Notes: a model not told the origin generated them from the sequence alone. Numbered from the stretch's first letter, positions 1 to 7,955 are shown. The stretch is DNA of 64,000 nt from Dehalobacter sp. CP (GCA_009910795.1 VMEE01000018.1:62001-126000), one strand, 5' to 3'. Translations and numbers: made by a program.

Positions 1-104
1 CCTAATTTCTATATTTCTTCTTATTTCTCAAGATATTGCAGAACGGATTGGTGACAGCTGAGTTTTCTTTTATATTCATTGAGTGCGATCAATCTTGAGG
101 TATA

Positions 105-650
105 TTAAGATAAATTGATGTTACGATCTTTTGTTAAGATGTTAAAAATAAGCGGCGATAGTGTGCAAGATATTATTGCTACTAATATTATTGTTCCATT
201 AAGACTATCGTTAATTATTCCTAGTTTTAGGGCAATTGCGCCGGTGGCTATTATTAAACTTAGTCTTGAAGAAAGCAGCGTTGTAGCTGCCATTGATTTT
301 TTCCATGAAAAGTTAAGTTTAAAAAAAATTGACGGCGCCATTGTAACAGCGTAAACGGCAATGACTAACAAAGGTAAAAGATAAAATGAACTGGAATTAT
401 TTATAATGTCCCGAAAGTTAAAATTTACTCCAACCATAACAAAGAAAAACGGAATAAAAATCCCTAGGCTATGGCATCCAGCTTATGGAAAATCTAACTT
501 GTTTTGCGATCATCAACTAAGGAAAAGACTAGTCCAACTAGGAAAGCTCCGAGAATCACCTCAGTTTTTAATAATTGAGCAACTATCATAAATAAGATAA
601 GAAGCGCAAACGCTGCCCGTTCCTGCACGGTTAATTCCGTGCAGGAAGAA
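105..650 (-). pseudogene. Decayed Kef/CPA2-type cation:proton antiporter, internal-to-C-terminal part
   Basis: The minus strand encodes a membrane antiporter segment in two frames. The upstream part (about 650-490) reads ERAAFALLILFMIVAQLLKT and then LGAFLVGLVFSL, and meets an in-frame TAG after RKTS. Near 466-470 a one-base shift passes reading to FIPFFFVMVGVNFNF, continuing as a 110-residue open frame that ends in SRLSLIIATGAIALKLGI and a C-terminal membrane helix. This order of helices is typical of the CPA2 (Kef/NhaS-like) transporter domain. The N-terminal third is absent, so with one stop and one frameshift this is a dead fragment. Its 5' edge is the inverted repeat at 620-647, next to another broken gene. 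Confidence 0.75.
620..647. repeat. Perfect 11-bp inverted repeat with 6-bp loop at the junction of two gene remnants
   Basis: The arms TTCCTGCACGG (620-630) and CCGTGCAGGAA (637-647) are exact reverse complements around TTAATT. The repeat lies where the antiporter remnant stops and the molybdoenzyme remnant begins, so it may be a rearrangement scar, a trimmed mobile-element end or a hairpin. No T-run follows, so a terminator is less likely. Confidence 0.6.
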
Positions 651-660
651 TAATGTCGGA

Positions 661-1587
661 TTGATGGGAACCTTGGTCAGAAGGCCCGTTGTTGAAAACG
701 TCTTTAATACCCGCCTGGCTCAATCCATTTTCATTGATCTGACCGAAAAAACAGGGGGCTTGGCAAAGCTGAATATGATTACAAATCATGATTTTTACAC
801 GCGGATTGATGAAAGCTTTCCGCCAGGACTAAGCGGTGAGTATGCTTTGGATCCGGGGAAAAAATATTCCTATGAAGAAATCATCGAGAGAAAAATATGC
901 AGCCATTATGGCCCCGAAGCCTTAGAAGAGTTTGAGAAATGTGCTTTTAAACCTTTTCGCCTGCCTTTGAAGCAAAGCTACAATTACTGGTACGTACCGG
1001 AGAACAGCATTCGGCTGCCGCTTTATTATGAACGGATGGCGCGGAATGGGAAAAAACTACTGGCCCAGTTGGCTGAATTTAAGGCCACCCTTCCCGGCCA
1101 GGATATGAAACAGGTGGAAGCCCACTATTCCGCTTTGCCTAACTGGTATCAATCCCCGAGCTGGGAAACGACAAAGGAGTTCCCCTTCAAAGTCGTAAAC
1201 TGGAAAATACATTACGGGCCCAACAATACCGGTAGAATGTATGAAAATGCTTATATGCAGGAAACGATGGATTATTCCAATCCTTTTCTTAAATGCATTT
1301 GGGTAGCGGAGTCAGTCGCTGAGGAAATGGGTCTTAAGGAATGGGATACCGTAATCGTCGAATCTGCCGTCGGCGGTAAAATAAAAGGGAAGATTCACCT
1401 TTCCCAGTTCATCCACCCCAAATGCATCGGGATACCGGGCAACTTCGGCAGAAGGACTCCTTATATGAATCCAGTCAATAATACAGGCGTTCATTTTAAC
1501 AGCCTTTTATCGGTAGATGAAAGTACTTTAAACCCGATTTCGCTGTCCCTGGAATCTTCACCACAAGTTAAGTTTTATAAAGCGTAG
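661..1587 (+). pseudogene. 5'-truncated molybdopterin oxidoreductase catalytic subunit (C-terminal third)
   Basis: This 308-residue frame matches the C-terminal third of the intact 912-residue catalytic subunit at 14474-17212. Shared stretches include LNMITN, KKYSYEEIIERK (KKYTYEEIIERK in the intact copy), SYNYWYVPEN and KIHLSQFIHP, and both end in KFYKA/KIYKA. The N-terminal Tat signal, the 4Fe-4S motif and most of the molybdopterin-binding domains are missing, so it cannot be active. Homology begins right at the start of the frame, next to the inverted repeat at 620-647. The truncated Fe-S and NrfD subunits follow, so a whole operon is decaying. Confidence 0.88.
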
Positions 1588-1604
1588 AGCGAGGAGGTGT
1601 TTAT

Positions 1605-2206
1605 GTGCGCTACGGAATGGTTATTAATCAAAAAAGATGTATCGGATGCGATGCCTGTACCATCGCTTGCAAGCAGGCCAATGGCACCCCTCCGGGCGTA
1701 TTTTGGGGGCATGTTGTGCATAAAGAGACAGGAAAGTATCCCAAAGCCATCATGGAGTATACGCCCTCTTTTATGTATGCATTGCTAAGATCCATCTTGT
1801 GTCAAAGTTTGCCCGACCGGAGCCTCCGTTAAGATAATGACGGAATTGTGCATATCATTGCTGAAAAATGCATCGGCTGCAGGCAATGCCTCGTGGTCTG
1901 CCCGTATGAGGCACGGTGGTTCCAACCCCAAAAACCCCAGGGTTATTACCCGCAAAAAGGATTGTCCCCAAAAGAAAAGGTCGATCTGACCAAATTTACC
2001 AAAGGTAAGGTAACCAAGTGTAATTTCTGTATGGATAAGGTTCACGCCGGTATGAATCCGGTTTGTGTCACGACTTGCCCGGCTGACGCACGAGTCTTCG
2101 GCGATTTGGATGATCCTTACAGCAAAGCCGCCAAATTATTAAGGGAAAGAAAGTTGGCCAGTTAGCCGGCCAATATGGAACAAATCCCTCGGTATTTTAC
2201 ATTTAG
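1605..2206 (+). pseudogene. Frameshifted four-cluster ferredoxin subunit of the decayed molybdoenzyme operon
   Basis: A GTG start after GAGGAGGTG gives [20 protein letters not shown], nearly identical to the intact Fe-S subunit at 17225. The frame shifts near 1767, an in-frame TAA falls at 1786-1788 (where the intact copy reads MHCSNP), it shifts again near 1833, and once more near 2150-2160 before the C-terminal GTNPSVFYI. Between these lesions the cysteine motifs CIGCRQCLVVCP, CNFCMDK and CVTTCPADARVFGDLDDP are still readable. In a working enzyme this would be the electron-transfer subunit between catalytic and membrane subunits. Confidence 0.88.
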
Positions 2207-2217
2207 ATTCGTTCGGA

Positions 2218-2733
2218 GTGATTAGGAGGAACGTTATGATTGATGGAATACTCATCGTCTCGGGTATTTTTACGATAATCTGTCTGATTCTGGGTTTTAA
2301 ACAAATACGTACCGGTCATCCTCAACCGGGGTTTAATAATAGCTTCCCTTGGGGCCTTTTTATGCAATCTTTCTTTTTCTTTTCGGCTCTTGGCAGCGGT
2401 TTGCTGCTGTATGTTGCGACAGTGTATTTATTTAATATTACAACTCTTCTTCCGGCTGTGCTAAAAAGCATACCCTATGCTTTGGGTTTTCTGGCAGGTG
2501 CAGGCGTTATGGTTGCCCTTGACATGGGACAGCCGTTTCAGCTGTTAAGGATTGTCACGGGATTAAGGTGGACCTCTCCGTTAACCTGGGACTTCTATCT
2601 GATGGGCCTTTGTGCAGCGATTCTTCTTTATTTTAGTCACCGCCGGATCAATACCTATGGTCATATGGTCCATTCTGGCCTTGGTGTTAAGCCTGGCTTT
2701 TCTCACAGTTGGCAAAGGTTAATCGGAACATAG
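2218..2733 (+). pseudogene. Frameshifted NrfD/PsrC-type membrane anchor of the decayed operon
   Basis: The frame starts a NrfD-like protein with about five hydrophobic segments and the family-like SFPWGLFMQSFFFFSALGSG segment, comparable to HYPWGLYIGLFFTAAGGGAG in the intact anchor at 13368. Near 2670 the frame shifts: the alternative frame continues with the hydrophobic WSILALVLSLAFLTV and then stops. About half the usual length (300-400 residues) is lost. It follows the broken catalytic and Fe-S subunits, giving the order A-B-C, while the intact operon at 13.4-17.8 kb has C-A-B. The decayed copy is therefore not a recent tandem duplicate. Confidence 0.8.
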
Positions 2734-2818
2734 TGGTATTAAGTACGGCTTTGAAAAAATAAGAGTGAACCGGTCAAACGGCAGAAGGACATCGTGGAGC
2801 GTATCTGAGAAGATGATG

Positions 2819-2880
2819 AAAAATTGCCGCTTTTTAAAATGACTACACTAGTGTAGTTATTTTAAAAAGCGGCAATTTTT
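2819..2880. terminator. 62-bp near-perfect palindrome between convergent genes
   Basis: Arms of 22 bp (2819-2840 and 2859-2880, AAAAATTGCCGCTTTTTAAA... and its exact complement) flank a second self-complementary 16-bp core, ACTACACTAGTGTAGT (2842-2857). One G/T pair on each side of the core is the only imperfection. It lies between the NrfD remnant (+) and the rhodanese gene (-), with T-runs on both strands. A bidirectional terminator is likely, but the length is unusual. Confidence 0.7.
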
Positions 2881-2905
2881 GCAATAGAGGCTGTGATACA
2901 ATTTA

Positions 2906-3265
2906 TTATCCTATGGCTTCAACATTAAATCCTACTGCTTTCCACGCAGCGATTCCACCGGACAATTCAAGAACATCATAGCCGTTTTCCAAAAGAATAA
3001 CCGCGGCATGTGCAGCCATATTACACCATGTTTCCCAGCAGTATACAACAATTGTTTTGTCTTTTGGTAATTCAGCCAGTCTGTCTGACAGATTCATTAA
3101 AGGAATGTGGGTAGCTCCGGCGATTTTTTCTTTCATAATGTGCGGTGGAGCATTGCGTACATCAACCACTAAAAACTTGTCTGGTTCAGCTTTTGCTGCT
3201 TGCATAAAATCCATTGGACTGATGGTTGCCTCAAGTTTCGCTTTGAAATAATCCATTTTACTCAT
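2906..3265 (-). CDS. Rhodanese-like domain protein
   Basis: This 119-residue single-domain rhodanese-fold protein has FLVVDVRNAP near residue 33, the GATHIPL segment, and a candidate catalytic cysteine in VVYCWETWCNMA followed by LSGGIAAWKAVGF. Rhodanese domains transfer sulfane sulfur through that cysteine. The loop (CWETWC) is not the standard CxxGxR, so the substrate is unknown. The start follows an AAAGGAG-like site. It is 6 bp downstream of the MarR gene on the same strand, so the two form an operon. No signal peptide is visible, so it is probably cytoplasmic. Confidence 0.85.
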   Translation of the reverse strand: MSKMDYFKAKLEATISPMDFMQAAKAEPDKFLVVDVRNAPPHIMKEKIAGATHIPLMNLSDRLAELPKDKTIVVYCWETWCNMAAHAAVILLENGYDVLELSGGIAAWKAVGFNVEAIG

Positions 3266-3271
3266 TTCTTT

Positions 3272-3685
3272 TTACTCCTTTTCAATTATATCAAGCAATT
3301 TAAATAATTGCGTGATTTCATCCTGATTCAACCTTTGCAGAAATACGGCTTCACAGTGTTTCATTTGGGCCCACAGAGATGTTATTAGTTTAACGCCGTC
3401 ATCAGTTAGAACGAGGCTATAGGCTCGTCTATCGGCCGGGTGTTTGACACGTATAACAAGATATTTCTCTTCTAGCTGATCAATAATTTGCCCCATTGTT
3501 GTTTGGTCTACCTTTTGAAGCAAGGCAACCTCTTTTTGTGTAATGTTTTTGTGCTCATGAATAATTAGCATCGCACCATTCTGTTTAGATGTAATACCAG
3601 CCTGATTCAAGTAATCGACAAAAAGTTCAAACATACGCTGGGATGCTTTTGCCAACTTAAATCCTAAAGATTCCTCAAGCTTCAT
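3272..3685 (-). CDS. MarR-family transcriptional regulator
   Basis: This 137-residue winged-helix regulator has the recognition region ITQKEVALLQKVDQTTMGQI and the wing LVIRVKHPADRRAYSLVLTD with the family's DxRxxxxxLT pattern. It heads a two-gene operon with the rhodanese. An AT-rich dyad at 3715-3743 lies just upstream of its start and is the likely operator. A reductive dehalogenase remnant begins on the other side of that operator. MarR-type regulators (Rdh2R in Dehalococcoides) are known to control dehalogenase genes, so this may be the orphaned regulator of a lost dehalogenase operon. That role is inference. Confidence 0.88.
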   Translation of the reverse strand: MKLEESLGFKLAKASQRMFELFVDYLNQAGITSKQNGAMLIIHEHKNITQKEVALLQKVDQTTMGQIIDQLEEKYLVIRVKHPADRRAYSLVLTDDGVKLITSLWAQMKHCEAVFLQRLNQDEITQLFKLLDIIEKE

Positions 3686-3714
3686 TACTAATCTCCATTC
3701 ATATAATATGCATA

Positions 3715-3743
3715 ACTTATAATAAGTAAAACTTATTATAAGT
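3715..3743. promoter_or_regulatory. Perfect dyad, probable MarR operator
   Basis: ACTTATAATAAGT (3715-3727) and ACTTATTATAAGT (3731-3743) are exact reverse complements separated by AAA, and a further AACTTAC half-site follows at about 3746. The dyad lies between the marR start and the dehalogenase remnant, which fits autoregulation and control of a divergent gene. Confidence 0.7.
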
Positions 3744-3772
3744 ATAACTTACTATTTTGATGTTGTCAATAA

Positions 3773-4129
3773 TTGAATCAGGCTAATAGCGTCTTTGCGC
3801 AACAGAGCGATTTTAACTTGAATGTTTTCAACACGTCGAATATGATGTTAATAGAATATTTGCGTTGGAACAGCGATCACAAAAAATGTACAGAGTTTCG
3901 TACCGGTAATGATGAAGGGGTTAATTGTGGCCGTTGTATTAAAGTATGCCCATGGAATTCCAAAGAAAGTTCATGGTTCCACGAAGCTGGAATTTGGATT
4001 GGCAGCAAAGGTGAGGCCAGTTCAAAACTTCTTAAAACCATTGATGACATGTTCGGCTATGGAACTGAACAGGTTGAAAATTACAAATGGTGGCTGGAAT
4101 GGCCTGAATTGTACAAATTTAAATATTAA
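3773..4129 (+). pseudogene. C-terminal remnant of a reductive dehalogenase (RdhA)
   Basis: The 118-residue frame carries the second Fe-S motif of reductive dehalogenases: C39, then [12 protein letters not shown] (C52, C55, C59). After it comes [20 protein letters not shown], then a DDMFGYG segment and the terminal [13 protein letters not shown]. RdhA proteins are normally 450-550 residues, with a Tat signal, a corrinoid-binding region and two 4Fe-4S clusters. Here only the last 80-90 residues are recognisable, and the first 28 or so look like unrelated or rearranged sequence. The TTG start has no convincing ribosome site. No rdhB anchor or cprK-type regulator is next to it. It is a non-functional relic of organohalide respiration. 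Confidence 0.82.
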
Positions 4130-4149
4130 TCCCCATTGACTCATTACTT

Positions 4150-4187
4150 AAGATCAGCTGCGTCGAACCGAAGGCGCAGCTGATCTT
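4150..4187 (+). terminator. Hairpin after the dehalogenase remnant
   Basis: AAGATCAGCTGCG (4150-4162) pairs perfectly with CGCAGCTGATCTT (4175-4187) over a 12-nt loop. There is no good T-run (GCATAAAA follows), so termination may be weak or factor-dependent. Confidence 0.55.
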
Positions 4188-4222
4188 GCATAAAAGCCGA
4201 AAAATAATTGAAGTGAAAATAT

Positions 4223-4236
4223 ATTGACATATCAAC
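4223..4236 (+). promoter_or_regulatory. Shared 14-bp operator, distal copy upstream of the corrinoid operon
   Basis: ATTGACATATCAAC matches the motif found at 4332, 8140 and 13241. Its TTGACA could serve as a -35 box, with TATATT at 4248-4253 (18-bp spacing) as a -10. A separate perfect 12-bp palindrome, TTGTATATACAA, follows at 4252-4263. Confidence 0.6.
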
Positions 4237-4331
4237 AAAAATCGGTTTATATTGTATATACAAAAGGCATCAACATCTAGAATTTTTTGAGGCCTTTCAA
4301 GTTAAAAAAAGAGATAGTAATTACCCATAGT

Positions 4332-4345
4332 GTTGACATATCAAT
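4332..4345 (+). promoter_or_regulatory. Shared 14-bp operator, proximal copy upstream of the corrinoid operon
   Basis: GTTGACATATCAAT lies 91 bp before the corrinoid protein start and 109 bp from the distal copy. The half-sites GTTGA and TCAAY flank an invariant CATA centre. Two copies upstream of one operon fit cooperative binding or a looped complex. Confidence 0.65.
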
Positions 4346-4435
4346 TAATCAATCTCCATAACCTAGACAAATACATGATTTTACATTCCACTATCTGGGT
4401 AATATTAAAATATATTTTTATAAGGAGGAAGAAAG

Positions 4436-5074
4436 ATGGTAAATTTCAGTGAGGTTTCAGTTGCAATGGGGGAATTGGATGAAGATAATTTACTCTCGAT
4501 GCTGAAAGAGTTTGTAAATTCTAATCCCTCGCAAGAAGAAGCACAAAAAGTAGTGGCTGCTTGTCAGAACGGAATGGCAACCGTTGGGGATCTTTTTGAG
4601 AAAGGAGAATACTTTGTCGGTGACTTAATTTTCGCCGGGGAAATTTTAACAACAGCAATAGAAACCCTAAAGCCTGTGCTGGGAGCACAAAGTTGGAGAA
4701 ATACCGGAGTTATGGTCTTGGGAACCGTTGCAGGCGATTTGCATGACATCGGTAAAAATATCTTTAGGAGCATGGCCGAAGCATCAGGTTTTCAAGTACA
4801 CGACCTGGGTATCGATCAATCTGCCGGTGAATTTGTGAAAAAAATAAAAGAGGTTAACCCTGCGATTGTTGGCTTAAGCGGAGTCTTGACTTTGGCTTTG
4901 GAATCGATGAAAAACATTGTTGATGCGCTGGAGCAAGAAGGATTACGCAGCAAAGTTAAAGTAATTATCGGCGGAAACCCTGTAACCAAGGAAGCTTGTG
5001 AAGTAATTGGTGCCGATGCCTTCACCACAAACGCAGCAGAAGGTATAAAAATATGCCAAAAGTGGCTAAGTTGA
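4436..5074 (+). CDS. Corrinoid protein of a methyltransferase system
   Basis: This 212-residue protein has the MtaC/MtbC/OdmA architecture: an N-terminal helical cap domain (about residues 1-85) and a B12-binding Rossmann domain. The cobalamin signature D101-L-H103-D-I-G106 is intact (GDLHDIGKNI), as are GLSGVLT and the IIGG turn. Such proteins carry the methyl group from a substrate-specific methyltransferase to the acceptor methyltransferase. The start follows AAGGAGGAAGAA. It is the first gene of a cluster with two UroD-fold methyltransferases and has two shared operator copies upstream. No reductive activator (RamA/AE) and no MtrH-like second methyltransferase is in the window, so those must lie elsewhere. 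Confidence 0.93.
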   Translation: MVNFSEVSVAMGELDEDNLLSMLKEFVNSNPSQEEAQKVVAACQNGMATVGDLFEKGEYFVGDLIFAGEILTTAIETLKPVLGAQSWRNTGVMVLGTVAGDLHDIGKNIFRSMAEASGFQVHDLGIDQSAGEFVKKIKEVNPAIVGLSGVLTLALESMKNIVDALEQEGLRSKVKVIIGGNPVTKEACEVIGADAFTTNAAEGIKICQKWLS

Positions 5075-5143
5075 TTCAGTAATGAACCGGTCAGATTTAG
5101 GTAGAAGGGTATTCCTTAAATACTCTAGAGGGTGGGTTGAAAC

Positions 5144-6316
5144 ATGAGTGAATTTTTGAAACGATATCAAGAACGCATGGACCGAGTATTCAAAACATTT
5201 ATGCTGGAAAAGGCGGACCGTGTTCCGGTCATGGCTTCATATGGGACTTGGAGTTCTTACTATGCCGGGTATACCGATGCCGAAACCAATTGGGATACAG
5301 ATAAATGCGGCCAATCTTTAATGAAAGTTGCAAATGATATACCGTGCGATATCATTCACATGATCTATAGCAGGCCGGGCAGCCTTTATCAGGCCTTGGG
5401 AAGCAAGGCATATCACTATTTAAGTGATAGCAATATCATCCAATACTCGGATGAATCAGCAAACATAATGAGAGAAGATGAATACCCGGAATTTAGTAAG
5501 GACCCATTTAGGTTTATGGTAGAGAAGATCTTGCCGCGAAAATACTCCGAACTGGCCAAACCGTCTCCGGGAAAAGACCTGGCATTGGCCAAAGGCGCTA
5601 TGTTCTTTGGAATGTACGGGCAAAAAGTGGGTGCCATTGTCGGCAGTTTAGCAGGACAATGCGGAATGCCCGTATGTTTTGATGCCACTATGGTTCACCC
5701 AATGGATTGGATTGGCGATTTTTTCCGCGGCATTAAGGGAATCTTCGGCGACATTCGCCGCAGACCCGAGGAAGTCTTAGAAGCCATACACGCACTTACA
5801 CCGCTGGCAATAAGATTAGCCATGTGCGGAATTAATATGGTTCCGCCAAAACAATACCCCAAAGTTTTATTTATACCTATCCATTTGCCTACGATGCTAA
5901 AAACTTCGGATTTTGACAAATTCTACTGGCCGACGTTTAAGGCACTTATGGAATTTTTTGCTGCCCATGATATATTTGTGGTTCCGTTTTATGAAGGTGA
6001 CTGGTCACGCTATTATGATCATCTTCAGGAACTTCCGGTAAAAAAATCAATGGGGTGGTTCGAACATGGAGATCCGAAAGTAATAAAAGAGAAATTAAAA
6101 AATACTATGTGCATTACAGGACTTTTCCCAACGCCCCTGTTGCAATATGGTACACAACAAGAATGCATCGACAAGGCAAAAGAATTATTAGATGTTATGG
6201 CACCTGACGGCGGTTACATTTTTGCCACCGATAAAGAACTAATTGCGCCAAATGACGGGAAACTAGAAAACATCATCGCTGTAAATAAGTTTGTCATGGA
6301 GTATGGTATTTATTAA
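5144..6316 (+). CDS. UroD-fold (MtaB/MT I-like) substrate:corrinoid methyltransferase
   Basis: This 390-residue protein belongs to the uroporphyrinogen-decarboxylase superfamily, which includes methylamine, methanol and phenyl-methyl-ether:corrinoid methyltransferases. It directly follows the corrinoid protein. The usual zinc motif HxCG is not present: the equivalent strand reads FIPIHLPTML (H247, no Cys). Conserved acidic residues E284, E296 and E307 are shared, with identical spacing, by the paralogue at 6572 and are candidate metal ligands. Acetobacterium O-demethylase MT I enzymes are known to use non-canonical zinc sites, so an aryl methyl ether substrate is plausible, but the substrate cannot be read from sequence. 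Start after GAGGGTGGG. Confidence 0.85.
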   Translation: MSEFLKRYQERMDRVFKTFMLEKADRVPVMASYGTWSSYYAGYTDAETNWDTDKCGQSLMKVANDIPCDIIHMIYSRPGSLYQALGSKAYHYLSDSNIIQYSDESANIMREDEYPEFSKDPFRFMVEKILPRKYSELAKPSPGKDLALAKGAMFFGMYGQKVGAIVGSLAGQCGMPVCFDATMVHPMDWIGDFFRGIKGIFGDIRRRPEEVLEAIHALTPLAIRLAMCGINMVPPKQYPKVLFIPIHLPTMLKTSDFDKFYWPTFKALMEFFAAHDIFVVPFYEGDWSRYYDHLQELPVKKSMGWFEHGDPKVIKEKLKNTMCITGLFPTPLLQYGTQQECIDKAKELLDVMAPDGGYIFATDKELIAPNDGKLENIIAVNKFVMEYGIY

Positions 6317-6330
6317 GGAGGTGCTTACTG

Positions 6331-6477
6331 GTGGAAGAGCAAAATTTGTTGATTTCCTGGAGTGAGATTGTAGAACAGTATCCTGAACTTGCTGATAAAG
6401 ATCCTGCAATGGGTATGAATTGGGACATCGGGCAAAGTATGATTTTTGCGTACGTAGGTTTTCTTACGATTTTTTAA
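6331..6477 (+). CDS. Small protein of 48 residues between two methyltransferases
   Basis: A GTG start after a strong AAGGAGGTG site opens a 48-residue frame, beginning VEEQNLLISWSEIV and ending MIFAYVGFLTIF. The start is 14 bp after the upstream methyltransferase stop, so it is translationally well placed. I do not recognise it. The hydrophobic end and abrupt stop could mean a genuine small membrane-associated protein or the N-terminus of a truncated gene. Confidence 0.5.
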   Translation: MEEQNLLISWSEIVEQYPELADKDPAMGMNWDIGQSMIFAYVGFLTIF

Positions 6478-6571
6478 ATAAACGGATCAGACATGCACAA
6501 CCTTTGCATTTTATTAACAAATACGTTAACGCGTATCTAATATGAAGAATACGCATAAGGGAGAATAATGT

Positions 6572-7738
6572 ATGAATGATAAATTGAATTTATACAATGA
6601 ACGAGTCAAAAGACTCAAAGACGCTATAGAATTAAGAGAACCGGACAGAGTTCCCATTTACGGTCTGGTCGATAATTGGGCTCTTTCCTATTACGGGGCA
6701 ACCTTAAATGAGGTGTTAAAAGATCCGGAGCTGGAATATCAAGTTTACGCTAAAGCCCTGACTGATTTTCCTTTCGATGGAGCGCTTGCACCAGGCGTAA
6801 CCATGCCGTTAAATTTTGTACATGCTTTAGGTGGCGGTATTTTTAACAATAATACTGAAACCATTCAAATTGCCACCGGTCAGTCGGAACTTATGCGCCC
6901 TGAGGAGTATGATGACCTAATAGCCGATCCGATAAAATTCATCCGTGACACGATATTTCCCCGAAAATATAAGATATTTCAAGAAGGAACGGTGGAAGAA
7001 AAATTTGGAAGATATGCGTATGCGCTTTCACATTTCTTTAAGTATGTCCAATCACTTCAAATTTGTTCCGAAAGGATCAAACAGGAGTACGGTCTTCCCA
7101 TTACCAATGGCGGTGTAAATTTATTTATGCCTGGCGATCTTATCATGGATTATTTAAGAGATTTTAAAGGGATTATGAGAGACATAAAGAAATGTCCCGA
7201 TAAATTGGCCGAAGCCTGTATGGCCCTGGTTGACCCTTTACTAATGAATACATTTGGAGTATTGCATTCGCCCACCGATGACAAGTATGTTCACTTATAT
7301 TTACATCTGCCGCAATATATAAGGGCTAAAGAATTTGAGAAGGTTTACTGGCCGTCCTTCAAAAAATATGTGGATATCGTTGCAGCTAGGGGTTTGAAAA
7401 TTCTTATTCTATTTGAAAAGAATTGGGAACATTTATATGAGTATCTGCAGGAGTTTCCAAAAGGATCGGTTATTGGATTCTTCGAAGAAGATGATCTGAG
7501 AAAAGCCAAGAAAGCTTTGGGTAAGAATATATGTATTGCCGGCGGTTTGCGCACAAACGATCTGTACTACGCTTCGAAGGAAAAATGTATCGATATTGCC
7601 AAAGGTTTAATTGATGATCTAGCGCCGGGCGGAGGATTTGTTTTTGCACCGGATAAGGTTCTGGCAACTAAAAATGATGCCAAGGCTGAAAACCTAAAAG
7701 CGGTGACAGAATTTATCGTTGAGTATAGCGCGAGATAA
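6572..7738 (+). CDS. Second UroD-fold methyltransferase, paralogue of the 5144 gene
   Basis: This 388-residue protein matches the gene at 5144 throughout: an opening with DRVPIY, the central LYLHLPQYI (H245, again without the HxC zinc motif), FEKNWEHLYEYLQEFP and GFFEEDD. E282, E294 and E305 repeat the +12/+23 spacing of the paralogue. The C-terminus has the barrel end GGGFVFAPDK. The two proteins differ strongly in the N-terminal half, so two substrates or two subunits sharing one corrinoid protein are both possible. It has its own GGGAG ribosome site and a 94-bp leader after the small ORF, and may be cotranscribed from the operator-bearing promoter. Confidence 0.85.
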   Translation: MNDKLNLYNERVKRLKDAIELREPDRVPIYGLVDNWALSYYGATLNEVLKDPELEYQVYAKALTDFPFDGALAPGVTMPLNFVHALGGGIFNNNTETIQIATGQSELMRPEEYDDLIADPIKFIRDTIFPRKYKIFQEGTVEEKFGRYAYALSHFFKYVQSLQICSERIKQEYGLPITNGGVNLFMPGDLIMDYLRDFKGIMRDIKKCPDKLAEACMALVDPLLMNTFGVLHSPTDDKYVHLYLHLPQYIRAKEFEKVYWPSFKKYVDIVAARGLKILILFEKNWEHLYEYLQEFPKGSVIGFFEEDDLRKAKKALGKNICIAGGLRTNDLYYASKEKCIDIAKGLIDDLAPGGGFVFAPDKVLATKNDAKAENLKAVTEFIVEYSAR

Positions 7739-7798
7739 CAAAATTATGGGCTGTTTATTTAATTTTCGAAATTATTCGAAAATAAGGGGGTACTCAAG

Positions 7799-7921
7799 AT
7801 GAACGAAATGGAAATTATCTTTAAATTGGCTCGGGAAAATATTCTATCTCAATTTCTTAGTACGGATCAAGAAAAGGACGGAGTAGAACTGGCAATTCTG
7901 GTCATGATGCTTATGTCATAA
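7799..7921 (+). CDS. Small protein of 40 residues at the end of the methyltransferase cluster
   Basis: An ATG after AAGGGGG gives a 40-residue frame beginning MNEMEIIFKLARENILSQFL, acidic in the middle and ending in VMMLMS. A 9-bp hairpin (7762-7783) precedes it and a clear terminator (7956-7985) follows, so it lies inside the transcription unit. Unrecognised; possibly a remnant. Confidence 0.4.
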   Translation: MNEMEIIFKLARENILSQFLSTDQEKDGVELAILVMMLMS

Positions 7922-7955
7922 GTCGGTATAAGCATCAAACAAATTAACTACCACA

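Noticed and set aside
1312..1494. Minus-strand frames inside the molybdoenzyme genes (also 15275-15661 and 16448-16843)
   Set aside because: These are shadows of coding sequence on the other strand with no independent start signal.
3773..4129. A short independent ferredoxin gene
   Set aside because: The cysteine pattern and C-terminus match the end of reductive dehalogenases, and the start lacks a ribosome site.
4223..4345. Reading the shared dyad as an Fnr or CprK box
   Set aside because: Fnr (TTGAT-N4-ATCAA) has six bases between TTGA and TCAA; here there are four. CprK boxes are TTAAT-N4-ATTAA. The only Crp/Fnr gene (31972) is far away and lacks the Fnr cysteines.
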